A DNA stretch of 38,641 nucleotides, from contig CATXJW010000017.1 in assembly GCA_958370325.1 (NCBI GenBank), positions 1-38,641 of the forward strand, given 5' to 3'. Under the pieces are notes generated by a model that saw nothing but the letters and a program-made list of their open reading frames with translations, searched no databases and was not told the DNA's origin. Positions 29,878-38,354 of the stretch are shown here, in pieces. Source of the DNA: an uncultured Collinsella sp. (GTDB lineage: Bacteria; Actinomycetota; Coriobacteriia; Coriobacteriales; Coriobacteriaceae). Numbering within the stretch: the first letter of the stretch is position 1; every line of letters begins with the position of its first letter. Both the position numbers and the translations under genes were made by a program.

Positions 29878-31908
29878 ATGACCGCACCTGCATCCAAGCT
29901 GCTCCAGCCCATTACGGTTGGCCCCCTTGAGCTCAAAAACCGCATTATGTTCCCGCCGCTGACCACCGGCTACGAGGAGCGCGACGGTTCCATTGGCGAG
30001 CGCAGCCTGGCTTTTTACGAGCGCCTGGCCCGCGGCGGCGTGAGTTACATCGTCATTGGCGACGTCGCTCCCGTCATGACCGCGAGCCCCACGCCAAAGC
30101 TGGCAACCGACGCCCAGATCCCCACGTTTAAGGCCCTGGCCGACGCCGTTCACAAGCACGGTGCCAAGGTCGCGCTGCAGCTGTTTCATCCCGAGTACGA
30201 CGTGCCCGGCGTCGGCCGCATGGTCATGGGCTCCATGGCTGCCGCCAAGGCCGCGCAGGAGGCCAAGGCCGCCGGCGACGAGGAGACCTTCGCCGCCAAG
30301 ATGGCCGAGTCCAACGAGATCCGCAAGCAGGCCTACGCCAAGCTGCACCACGACATGCAGCACTTTGTGAACGAGGCCACCGTGGAGCAACTCACCCAGA
30401 TCAAGGAGGCTATCGCCGCCTCGGCCGCCCGCGCACAGCAGGCTGGCATCGACGCCATCGAGGTCCACGGCGACCGCCTGGTGGGTTCGCTGTGCTCCGC
30501 GATCCTCAACAAGCGCACCGACGAGTACGGTGGCTCGTTCGAGAATCGCGTCCGTTATGCGCTGGAGGTCGTCGCCGCCATTAAGGAGGCCGCGCCGCAG
30601 CTGATGGTGGAGTACAAGCTCCCCGTGATCATGGAGAACCCCGACGGCACGCCGCGCGGCAAGGGCGGCCTGCAGCCCGACGAGGCCTGTGAGTTTGCCA
30701 AGCTGCTCGAGGGAGCGGGCATCGATATGATTCAGGTCGCGCAGGCAAACCACACCGGCAACATGGGCGACACCATTCCGCCCATGGGCGCCATGCCCTA
30801 CAACTGGACGCTGCCCGTGGCTGAGCGCGTCAAGGCCCTGGTCTCCGTGCCGGTGGCAACCGTCGGCCGCGTGGTTTCGGTCGAGGCCGGCGAGAAGATT
30901 CTGGAAGACGGCGCGGCCGATATCATCGCCTATGGTCGCTCGCTCATGTGCGACCCCGACATTGCGCTGAAGGCCGCAACGGGTGAGCCCATCCGCGAGT
31001 GCCTCAACTGCAACAAGGGCTGCGTCGACGCGATTCAAAACCGCAAGTACATCTCGTGCGTGCTCAATGCCGAGAACGGCGACGAGGCGACCGTCGCCAT
31101 CAAGCCGGGCGAGGGCGACAAGAAGATTGCCGTGGTGGGCGGCGGCATCGCCGGCCTGGAGGCTGCGCGCGTGGCGGCCAAGCGCGGCTACGACGTGACC
31201 GTCTACGAGGCGAGCGATCATCTGGGCGGCCAGATTGTGCTGGCGGCCGCGCCTCCGCGCAAGGACGAGATCATGCGCTCGGTCGAGTACTACGAGAAGA
31301 TTCTGCCTGGCTTGGGCGTGAAGGTTGAGCTCAACCATGCCGCTACCGCTGAGGACCTCAACGCCGCCGACGCCGCGATTGTGGCCGTGGGCGCGCACGA
31401 CGTGGTCATCCCCGTTCCGGGTGCCGATTCGGAGAAGGTCGTCTCGAGCTGGGACGTGCTGGCCGGCAAGGCGGAGCTCAGCGGCCGCGTCGCCGTCATT
31501 GGCGGTGGCCTGGTGGGCACCGAGACTGCCGAGTACCTGCTGCAGCACGGCTGCGAGGTGGCGATCGTGGAGATGCTCGACAAGATTGCCGCAGGCGAGT
31601 CCGAGACTATTCTGCCGCTGATTATGAGCGACTTTGCAGAGCACAACGTGGAGCAGCACGTTAAGACCCGCCTGACCGCCATTACCGACGAGGGCGTGGA
31701 GGCTGTTCGCACCACCGAGGACGGCGCCGAGGAGCCGGTGAAGATCGCCTGCGATTACGTGGTGATGGCCGTGGGCTCCAAGGCCAACGCATTTGACCTG
31801 GAAGGCGTGACGGTGCCCGTGACCTGCGTGGGCGACTGCTCGGGCGAGCGCACCGCCGATATCGCGAGCGCCATTCGCACGGCATATCACGCGGCCAACG
31901 AGCTGTAG
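29878..31908 (+). CDS. Old-yellow-enzyme-family NADH:flavin oxidoreductase with C-terminal FAD/NAD domain
   Basis: 676 residues; 2,4-dienoyl-CoA reductase / BaiCD-type architecture. The N-terminal FMN TIM barrel (~1-370) has LKNRIMFPPLTT, a VHGDR segment in place of the usual HGAHGYL, and NKRTDEYGGSFENRVR. A [4Fe-4S] cluster motif follows (CLNCNKGC...C, ~375-394). Two Rossmann GxGxxG-type sites, VVGGGIAGLEAAR (~417) and VIGGGLVGTETAE (~538), bind FAD and NAD(P)H. Such enzymes reduce activated C=C bonds of fatty-acyl-CoA, enones, bile acids or plant compounds; the substrate here is unknown. ATG 29878 follows GAGAGG. Monocistronic, with the palindrome array 140 bp upstream and a terminator after. 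Confidence 0.94.
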   Translation: MTAPASKLLQPITVGPLELKNRIMFPPLTTGYEERDGSIGERSLAFYERLARGGVSYIVIGDVAPVMTASPTPKLATDAQIPTFKALADAVHKHGAKVALQLFHPEYDVPGVGRMVMGSMAAAKAAQEAKAAGDEETFAAKMAESNEIRKQAYAKLHHDMQHFVNEATVEQLTQIKEAIAASAARAQQAGIDAIEVHGDRLVGSLCSAILNKRTDEYGGSFENRVRYALEVVAAIKEAAPQLMVEYKLPVIMENPDGTPRGKGGLQPDEACEFAKLLEGAGIDMIQVAQANHTGNMGDTIPPMGAMPYNWTLPVAERVKALVSVPVATVGRVVSVEAGEKILEDGAADIIAYGRSLMCDPDIALKAATGEPIRECLNCNKGCVDAIQNRKYISCVLNAENGDEATVAIKPGEGDKKIAVVGGGIAGLEAARVAAKRGYDVTVYEASDHLGGQIVLAAAPPRKDEIMRSVEYYEKILPGLGVKVELNHAATAEDLNAADAAIVAVGAHDVVIPVPGADSEKVVSSWDVLAGKAELSGRVAVIGGGLVGTETAEYLLQHGCEVAIVEMLDKIAAGESETILPLIMSDFAEHNVEQHVKTRLTAITDEGVEAVRTTEDGAEEPVKIACDYVVMAVGSKANAFDLEGVTVPVTCVGDCSGERTADIASAIRTAYHAANEL

Positions 31909-31981
31909 TTGAACATCGCGGCCAGGCGAGGCAGTAGCACGGATCTGTCTCGCCCGGCTGCGTCCCATCGGGTGTCAACCG

Positions 31982-32019
31982 GGGCGGGGTCTGCAAGCGC
32001 AGCAGGTCCCGCCCTTTTT
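31982..32019 (+). terminator. Terminator of the flavoprotein gene
   Basis: GGGCGGG / CCCGCCC with an internal CTGC-aagc-GCAG hairpin, then TTTTT. About 75 bp after the stop. Confidence 0.88.
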
Positions 32020-32278
32020 GTTTTGCTCCGGTGGATGGCAATGCGCACTAATCATGAGGAGTGAGGACGCCTACTGCCTTGCAGACCGCTCAAAATTATT
32101 TTGGGAGGGGTTAATAATTATATCTTCTATACCAAAGGACATAAAGAGATGTCAATTTTGTTGGCAAGCGAATGACGATTGGCTGCGAGCTAGCTACCAG
32201 CGTAAATAATCGATAAAGAAATGTCGTAAATTGGTGTCAAATGCCCAGATAACGCCGCGTCTATTTAAATTAACTGCT

Positions 32279-32307
32279 TTGAACAAACAGTAAAATGCTA
32301 CTATCTA
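32279..32307 (+). promoter_or_regulatory. Promoter of the HTH gene
   Basis: TTGAAC, 17-bp spacer, TATCTA. It lies in a markedly AT-rich 300-bp stretch (32040-32354) that has no gene I can support and contrasts with the GC-rich surroundings. Confidence 0.55.
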
Positions 32308-32363
32308 ACTCGCACGTAAGAAAGCAATTTAACGTTTAAGGCTAAGAAGTAGAAGTGGCAGGT

Positions 32364-32759
32364 ATGTCAGAAGCAACAAGGACTCGTACGCATGCGCCCG
32401 AGGTTAGGCAGCGCGCCGTCGAGATCCTCCAAGAGGGGGTCGGTCACCGCGCCCTTGCCGCAAAGCTTGGCATTCCCCAGGCCACGGCTCGTCAGTGGGC
32501 CCGCGCATATGCCGTGGGCGGTGCCGACGCCGTGCTCAACGCGGGCGCTCGTCATCACACCTATTCGTATGACGTAAAGCTCGCCGTGGTTAAGGACCGT
32601 CTGGAAAACGGCCTGACGGTTCGCGAGGCCATGATCAAGCACAAGATCCCCAGCGAGTCTTCGGTCAAGGCTTGGTGCCGCCAGTATCGCGAGAGCGGTG
32701 AGTCCGCGCTGGTCGATAAGCCGCGCGGTCGCAAGCCGCGCGATAAGCAGGCAGAGTAG
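32364..32759 (+). CDS. Small transposase-type helix-turn-helix protein
   Basis: 131 residues with two HTH units of the IS3/IS630 OrfA type: VGHRALAAKLGIPQATARQW (~28-47) and LTVREAMIKHKIPSESSVKA (~84-103), ending in a basic tail (DKPRGRKPRDKQ). No catalytic transposase gene or inverted repeat is next to it, and it has its own promoter and terminator, so it may be a domesticated regulator. Start uncertain: ATG 32364 or GTG 32355; neither has a strong ribosome site. Upstream of the hydrogenase operon on the same strand, a possible but unproven regulator of it. Confidence 0.85.
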   Translation: MSEATRTRTHAPEVRQRAVEILQEGVGHRALAAKLGIPQATARQWARAYAVGGADAVLNAGARHHTYSYDVKLAVVKDRLENGLTVREAMIKHKIPSESSVKAWCRQYRESGESALVDKPRGRKPRDKQAE

Positions 32760-32767
32760 CAAGAGGG

Positions 32768-32790
32768 TGCGCCCGCGGGGGCGCATTTTT
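32768..32790 (+). terminator. Terminator of the HTH gene
   Basis: GTGCGCCC-gcg-GGGGCGCA hairpin followed by TTTTT, eight bases past the stop. The remaining 250 bp to the hydrogenase operon hold a CTCAATTGAG palindrome and a lone TATAAC box, with no full promoter that I can assign. Confidence 0.88.
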
Positions 32791-33039
32791 CTTGCCGCGC
32801 CAGCTTTTTGGACCGCCGCGAGCCTATCGGAACATCCTCCAAAGTGGTTAATAAACCGCGCGCAGTGGCCCGTGCGCCCGTCGCTGCGATAGGGGGCGTC
32901 GTCTCTCTGCTCCTAAGCGGACGTTCCCTTACCCCGTACGCCTAAAACTCCCCAGTTGACCGAAAACCTGCCGCCGATGCTCCTCAATTGAGCTATAACG
33001 TTAAACAATTGCAGCGTTTTTGCATGGGGGAGTGATGGT

Positions 33040-35922
33040 ATGACGCTACTGTATTTCCTTACCCTGTTTCCGCTGGTAGCGGCGCTGGGCATGCTGCTCG
33101 CGCACGGTGACCGCGCCCGCGATGCGGTGGGGCTCATAGGTTCCGGCATTATTATGGCGGTGACAGTTGTAGTCGCCGTCATGTTTTTTGGCACGGGTCC
33201 GCAGAGCTTTGAGGTGGCACCGGGCACCTCGCATGTGCTCTCGATCATCAGCTCCGCCATCGACGTAATCCTGTGCTCCGTCATCCTGTACAACGCGTAC
33301 AAATATAGGAACGCGCTTACCACGGTGCTCGGCATAGTCCAGCTGGTGGGCTCGGTCGTCTTTGCGGCCATGACGCTGCCTGCGGCCGAGGCCGTCACGG
33401 CGACGCCGCTCTACCTGGACTACATGAGTGTGATCATGGTCCTCGCCGTCGGCATCGTCGGCAGCCTAATCTGCGTGTATGCCCTGGGCTACATGAAGGA
33501 CTTCCAGGCGCACGATGAGCACGAGGCCGCGTTGCGCGGGCAGACCGCGCCCGACCGTCGCCCGCAGTTCCTGGCGCTTATGTTCCTGTTCCTCTCGGCC
33601 ATGTTCGTCATCGTGACGAGTGACAACCTTGAGTGGCTGTTCTGCGGCTGGGAAATCACCACCGTGTGCTCGTTCCTCATGATTGGCTACACGCGCACGC
33701 CCGAGGCCATCAAGAACGCCTTCACCCAGATCATCCTCAACATGCTGGGCGGCATCGCATTTTTGGCCGGACTCATGTACCTGCACGTCAACGGCATGCC
33801 GCTGACCATCTCGGGCATGATCGAGCTTTCCGGCGCCGGAACCGCGCAATCCGCGCTGCTGGTGATGCCAGTCATTCTGCTGTCGCTCGCCGCCCTTACC
33901 AAGGCCGCGCAGATGCCGTTCCATACCTGGCTGCTCGGTGCCATGGTTGCCCCCACTCCCACGAGCGCCCTGCTGCACTCGTCCACCATGGTCAAAGCCG
34001 GCGTGTTCCTGATGGTCAAGCTGAGCCCGCTCTATGCCATCTATCCCGTGACCGGCTTTATGGTCACAAGTGTGGGTGCCATCACGTTTTTGCTCGCTGC
34101 CCTCATGGCGATCTCGCAGAGCAACGCCAAGCGCGTGCTTGCGTACTCCACCATCTCCAACCTGGGTCTCATCAGTGCCTGCCTGGGTGTCGGCGCGCCC
34201 GAGGCCGTATGGGCCGCCATCTTCCTGATCCTGTTCCACACGGTGGCAAAGTCGCTGCTGTTCCTGTGCGTGGGCACGGCCGAGCATCATATCGGCAGCC
34301 GCAATATCGAGGACATGGACGGTATGTTCAGCCGCATGCCGCACCTGACGCGTCTGATGATGCTGGGCATCATGGGCATGTTCGTGGCGCCGTTTGGCAT
34401 GCTCGTGTCCAAGTGGGGCGCACTGGTGGCGTTTGCGCAGACCGGCAACGTGCTCATGATCATGGTGCTTGCCTTTGGCTCGGCCGCGACGTTTTACTTC
34501 TGGGGCAAGTGGCTCGCCAAGCTTTCGGGCGTCGACCCCACGGCTCAAAACGTTGAGGTCAATGTCCATAAGACCGAATGGATGGCGCTCAACACCATCG
34601 CCGCGCTGCTGATTCTGTGCTGCGTGGCGTTCCCGCTCATCTCGAGCGGCCTGGTGTCGCCTTACCTCGCCATGGTGTTTGGCCGCGTGCCGTACGTTAT
34701 TGGCAAAGACGCCATGTATCTGATGGTGGTTATCGTGGCGTTTATTGCCGTGGTGCTGCTGACGTCGTTCCGCGTGAGCAACAAACCGCACGTAAACGTA
34801 TATCTTTCGGGTGTGGGAACCGACAATTACCGCCATTTCCGCGGCTCGATGGGACACGAGGTGAAGGCCGAAAAGCGCAATTGGTACTCGGAGGACGCCC
34901 TTGGCGAGAAGCGTATTGGCCCCGCGGGTAGCGTCGTGTGCTGCAGCATTATCTTGTTTGCGCTGCTGTGTTGCGCGTGGATTGGGCCCGAGCGGCTTGC
35001 CATGAGTGCGCCCTCGGTGCTGCGCGGCAAGTATTTCGAAGGTTCGGGCGTCGTGGGCATCTTTATTGGTACCGTGGTGTTTGCCCTGCTGGCGCCGCTT
35101 TTGGGCGGCCTGATCGACGGTCTTGACCGCAAGTTGTCCGCTCGCATGCAGGGCCGCGTGGGCCCGCGCCTGCTGCAGCCCTTCTACGACGTTGCCAAGC
35201 TGCTGCGCAAGGCCCCCGCCAGCGTAAACACCATGGACGATACCTACATGGCGTGCGCGCTCATCTTTACCGTGGTGGGCGGCGGCATCTTTGTGTCGGG
35301 CTCCAACACGCTGCTGTGCGCTTTTATGGTTACCCTCGCTGCAATCTTTGTGGTGCTGGCGTCCGCCTCGACGCAAAGCCCGTTTGCCCAGGTCGGCGCC
35401 GACCGCGAGCTGCTGCAGGTTATGAGTTACGAGCCCGCCGTTTTGCTGATGAGCGTGGGCCTGTACCTTGCTACCGATAGCTTCGATTCCATCGCCGTGA
35501 CGGGGCAGTCGGCCCCCATCATCGTGTACAGCGCGCCTATTTTCCTCGCGCTGCTCGCGGTGCTTACCATCAAGCTGCGCAAGTCGCCGTTTGACCTTTC
35601 GTACTCGCATCACGCGCATCAGGAGATTGTCCAGGGCGTCGCCACCGAGATGAGCGGCGGCACGCTGGCCAAGATGACCCTTATGCACTGGTGCGAGACC
35701 GTGCTGTTTTTGATGTGGGTGGGCATGTTCTTTGTTTGGGACAACCCGGTGAGCTGGGTGGTTGCCCTGGTCGTGATGGTCGCGACGTATTTTGTCGAGG
35801 TGCTGATCGATAACACCTTCGCCCGTAGCACCTGGCGCAGCTGCTTTAAGCTCGGCTGGGGCGTGGCGCTGGTGTTTGGCCTGCTCAACCTTATGCCCAT
35901 TCTCGTCGACGTGTTTATTTAG
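33040..35922 (+). CDS. Ech-type hydrogenase membrane subunits EchA and EchB fused
   Basis: 960 residues. The first ~600 are an antiporter-like NuoL/HyfB/EchA proton- or sodium-pumping subunit, with many TM helices and conserved segments NLEWLFCGWEITT, QMPFHTWLLGAM and APTPTSALLHSSTMVKAG (Lys on the broken helix). After a soluble linker (~605-650), the last ~300 are a NuoH/HyfC/EchB subunit: ARMQGRVGPRLLQPFYDVAK, SPFAQVGADRELLQVMSYEP and KSPFDLSYSHHAHQEIVQGV. These anchor the hydrogenase module and form the quinone-site remnant. EchA and EchB are normally separate. ATG 33040 follows GGGGGAG. The stop codon TAG is part of the AGGAGG of the next gene, so the operon is tightly coupled. Confidence 0.93.
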   Translation: MTLLYFLTLFPLVAALGMLLAHGDRARDAVGLIGSGIIMAVTVVVAVMFFGTGPQSFEVAPGTSHVLSIISSAIDVILCSVILYNAYKYRNALTTVLGIVQLVGSVVFAAMTLPAAEAVTATPLYLDYMSVIMVLAVGIVGSLICVYALGYMKDFQAHDEHEAALRGQTAPDRRPQFLALMFLFLSAMFVIVTSDNLEWLFCGWEITTVCSFLMIGYTRTPEAIKNAFTQIILNMLGGIAFLAGLMYLHVNGMPLTISGMIELSGAGTAQSALLVMPVILLSLAALTKAAQMPFHTWLLGAMVAPTPTSALLHSSTMVKAGVFLMVKLSPLYAIYPVTGFMVTSVGAITFLLAALMAISQSNAKRVLAYSTISNLGLISACLGVGAPEAVWAAIFLILFHTVAKSLLFLCVGTAEHHIGSRNIEDMDGMFSRMPHLTRLMMLGIMGMFVAPFGMLVSKWGALVAFAQTGNVLMIMVLAFGSAATFYFWGKWLAKLSGVDPTAQNVEVNVHKTEWMALNTIAALLILCCVAFPLISSGLVSPYLAMVFGRVPYVIGKDAMYLMVVIVAFIAVVLLTSFRVSNKPHVNVYLSGVGTDNYRHFRGSMGHEVKAEKRNWYSEDALGEKRIGPAGSVVCCSIILFALLCCAWIGPERLAMSAPSVLRGKYFEGSGVVGIFIGTVVFALLAPLLGGLIDGLDRKLSARMQGRVGPRLLQPFYDVAKLLRKAPASVNTMDDTYMACALIFTVVGGGIFVSGSNTLLCAFMVTLAAIFVVLASASTQSPFAQVGADRELLQVMSYEPAVLLMSVGLYLATDSFDSIAVTGQSAPIIVYSAPIFLALLAVLTIKLRKSPFDLSYSHHAHQEIVQGVATEMSGGTLAKMTLMHWCETVLFLMWVGMFFVWDNPVSWVVALVVMVATYFVEVLIDNTFARSTWRSCFKLGWGVALVFGLLNLMPILVDVFI

Positions 35923-35934
35923 GAGGCGGCATCC

Positions 35935-36537
35935 ATGGATCATAAAATGTCGCGCTCGCCGTGGGTTATTCATTACGACGGCTCGAGCTGCAACGGATGC
36001 GATATCGAGGTGCTGGCCTCGCTCACGCCGCTGTTTGATGCGGAGCGCTTTGGCGTGGTCAACACCGGCAACCCCAAGCATGCGGATATCTTTTTGGTGA
36101 CGGGGTCGGTCAACGCGCAGAATCTGCCCGTCGTGCGCCAGATCTATAACCAGATGCTCGAGCCCAAGTGCGTGGTGGCCTGCGGTATCTGCGCGTGCTC
36201 GGGCGGCGTGTTCCGCGATGCCTACAACGTGATCGGCGGCGTGGACCGCGCGATTCCCGTGGACGTGTACGCGCCCGGGTGCGCCATTCGCCCCGAGACC
36301 GTGATCGATGCCATCGTGGAGGCGTGCGGCATCCTTGATCAGAAGGAGGCCGTGATGCGTGCTGGCGGCGACCCGCTTACCGTGGGCGGCGCCGCAACCT
36401 GGGACGGTGGCGTTGAGCTGGGCGAGGACGGATTTGTGGCTGCGGGGGTCGGCGACGCCCCTGCCGGGACGCCCGCCGCACCCGCCGCTGGCGACGCACC
36501 CGCTGGGACGCCAGCCGCTGCAAAGGAGGCCGAGTAA
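35935..36537 (+). CDS. echC: Ech hydrogenase small subunit (NuoB/HycG-like) with Pro/Ala tail
   Basis: 200 residues. Carries the proximal [4Fe-4S] cluster: CNGCD (~residues 19-23), CGICACSGG (~84-92) and PGCAIRP (~115). Transfers electrons from the ferredoxin-like subunit to the [NiFe] site. The core ends near residue 150. The last ~50 residues are low complexity with a repeated GDAPAGTPAA unit and are not part of the family. ATG 35935 follows the AGGAGG that overlaps the previous stop. The stop overlaps the next start (TAATG). Confidence 0.93.
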   Translation: MDHKMSRSPWVIHYDGSSCNGCDIEVLASLTPLFDAERFGVVNTGNPKHADIFLVTGSVNAQNLPVVRQIYNQMLEPKCVVACGICACSGGVFRDAYNVIGGVDRAIPVDVYAPGCAIRPETVIDAIVEACGILDQKEAVMRAGGDPLTVGGAATWDGGVELGEDGFVAAGVGDAPAGTPAAPAAGDAPAGTPAAAKEAE

Positions 36538-37253
36538 TGCAAAAGGCAATCTATACCACCGTCGGGATCGACGAACTCCTGTCGCATGTCCAGGCGCTCA
36601 AGGGCGTCGGCGCGCGCTTTGTGCAAATGCACGCCGAGCGCAACATCGACGACGGCACGTATCGGCTGGTCTATACGTTTATCGACGTTCGCGCTGCTCA
36701 GGAGCATATTGCGCAGGACGGCAGCTATGCGATCGAGAACCTGGTGGTTGAGGGAATTGATCAGTACCAGGAGATTCCGTCCATCAGCTCGTACTATCCG
36801 GCGGTGTTCCCGTTTGAAAATGAGGCCCACGACCTGTTTGGTCTTGCCATTACCGACATGCAGATCGACTTTAAGGGCTTTTTCTACCAGGTCTCAACTG
36901 CCGAACCCATGAGTGTGATCACAGCCGAGGTGAAAGCTGCGCGCGAGAAGGCCATGAAGGTCCGCGCCGCCGCCGAGGCCAAGGCGCGCAAGGCCGCAGC
37001 CGAGAAGGCCGCTGCCGCTGCTGCTGCGGGGGAGGGCGCCGCGGGTGCTGGCGATGCTGCGAGCGTTGCTGCCGCCCAGCCCGCTGCGGCTGCCGGCTCC
37101 GATGCTCAGCATGACGAGGCTGCTGCCAAGGCCGCGCTCAAGGCCGCCGAGATGGAAGCAAAGCTCGCCGCCATGGATCCTGAGAAAGCGGCCAAGGTCC
37201 GTGCGGCGCTTGCCGCCAAGGCCGCCCGCGACAAGCAGAAAAAGGAGGCGTAA
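36537..37253 (+). CDS. echD: Ech hydrogenase NuoC/EchD-like subunit with long Ala/Lys tail
   Basis: 238 residues. The first ~125 match the NuoC-like 30-kDa fold (VYTFIDVRAAQEHIAQDG, SSYYPAVFPFENEAHDLFG). From ~130 on, the chain is an Ala/Lys/Glu-rich, probably helical or coiled extension with a disordered Gly/Ala middle, ending DKQKKEA. Peripheral arm subunit that links the membrane part to the catalytic subunits. Its start overlaps echC (ATG within TAATG), and it is 5 bp from echE. The tail is a poor fit to other EchD proteins and may mediate assembly or have grown by repeat expansion. Confidence 0.88.
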   Translation: MQKAIYTTVGIDELLSHVQALKGVGARFVQMHAERNIDDGTYRLVYTFIDVRAAQEHIAQDGSYAIENLVVEGIDQYQEIPSISSYYPAVFPFENEAHDLFGLAITDMQIDFKGFFYQVSTAEPMSVITAEVKAAREKAMKVRAAAEAKARKAAAEKAAAAAAAGEGAAGAGDAASVAAAQPAAAAGSDAQHDEAAAKAALKAAEMEAKLAAMDPEKAAKVRAALAAKAARDKQKKEA

Positions 37254-37258
37254 GGTCC

Positions 37259-38347
37259 ATGGCACATCGCTCCGTTATTCCGTTTGGCCCGCAGCACCCG
37301 GTGCTGCCCGAGCCGCTTCATCTGGACCTGGTGATCGAGGACGACCGCGTTATCGAGGCAATTCCGCAGATCGGCTTTGTGCACCGCGGACTCGAGAAGC
37401 TCACCGAAAAGCGCGATATGCATCAGTTTGGCTACATCGCCGAGCGCATCTGCGGCATCTGCGCCGTGGGCCACAGTTGCGGCTATGCCAGCGCCTGCGA
37501 GCGCATGCTCGACATCGAGGTGCCCGGCCGCGTGCAGTATATCCGCACCATTTTGCATGAGCTTTCGCGCATCCACTCGCACCTGCTGTGGCTGGGCCTG
37601 CTCGCCGATGCCTTTGGCTTTGAGGCGCTGTTCTATCGCTCGTGGACCCTGCGCGAGCAGATTCTCAAGATCTTTGAGAGCACCTGCGGTGGTCGCGTGA
37701 TTCTGTCGATCAACGAGATCGGCGGCCTTAAGCACGACATCGAGGACTCCGAGCTGGCGGGTATTGTCCAGACGCTTGATGCCATGCGCCCCGACTACGA
37801 GGCCCTGGTGCATACGTTTTTGGACGACGACAGCTGTGGCGAGCGCTTGCATGGCGTGGGCGTGATCAGCAAGAAGGATGCACTGGAGCTTTCGATGGTG
37901 GGCCCGTTCGGTCGCGCCTCGGGCGTGGACTACGACGTGCGCATGTTCGGCGACGGCGCCTATGCGGACCTGGCCGCGTTTGAGCCTATCGTTGCTAGCG
38001 ATGGCGACTGCTATGCCCGCTGTCAGGTGCGTTGTGCCGAGGTCACGCAGGCCATGGACATCATCAAGGAGCTTGTGGGCAAGATTCCGCACGACGGAAT
38101 CGGCGGGCGCACCAAGCTCACGCCGGCCGACGGCGCACGCGGCGAGGTTGTGATTGAGCAGCCGCGCGGCGAGGCATACTACTATGTGCGCGGCAACGGC
38201 ACCAAGAACCTGGACCGCTTCCGCGTGCGCACGCCGACGTCGCAAAACCTGGCGGGTCTGACGCATGCGCTGCAGGGCGTGCTCCTTGCCAACGTGCCTA
38301 TGATTATCCTGACCATCGACCCCTGCATTAGCTGCACGGAAAGGTAG
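37259..38347 (+). CDS. echE: Ech hydrogenase large subunit, [NiFe] catalytic
   Basis: 362 residues, the length of EchE-type large subunits (no NuoC fusion). The Ni-binding L1 motif is RICGICAVGH (~residues 61-70) and L2 is DPCISC near the C-terminus, ending CTER. The residues that bind Ni and Fe (two CxxC pairs) are present, so the protein is expected to be catalytic. The chain ends only three residues after the L2 Cys, so no C-terminal maturation peptide of normal length exists, as in Ech and related group 4 enzymes. Reduces protons to H2 with reduced ferredoxin, or the reverse, coupled to ion pumping. ATG 37259 follows AAAGGAGG. Confidence 0.95.
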   Translation: MAHRSVIPFGPQHPVLPEPLHLDLVIEDDRVIEAIPQIGFVHRGLEKLTEKRDMHQFGYIAERICGICAVGHSCGYASACERMLDIEVPGRVQYIRTILHELSRIHSHLLWLGLLADAFGFEALFYRSWTLREQILKIFESTCGGRVILSINEIGGLKHDIEDSELAGIVQTLDAMRPDYEALVHTFLDDDSCGERLHGVGVISKKDALELSMVGPFGRASGVDYDVRMFGDGAYADLAAFEPIVASDGDCYARCQVRCAEVTQAMDIIKELVGKIPHDGIGGRTKLTPADGARGEVVIEQPRGEAYYYVRGNGTKNLDRFRVRTPTSQNLAGLTHALQGVLLANVPMIILTIDPCISCTER

Positions 38348-38354
38348 GCGCGGC

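Noticed and set aside
29779..31968. 729-codon minus-strand frame
   Set aside because: Antisense shadow of the old-yellow-enzyme gene.
33466..36549. 1027-codon open frame on the minus strand
   Set aside because: Antisense to echAB and echC; His/Arg-rich composition with no domain, a result of GC-rich codon use on the other strand.
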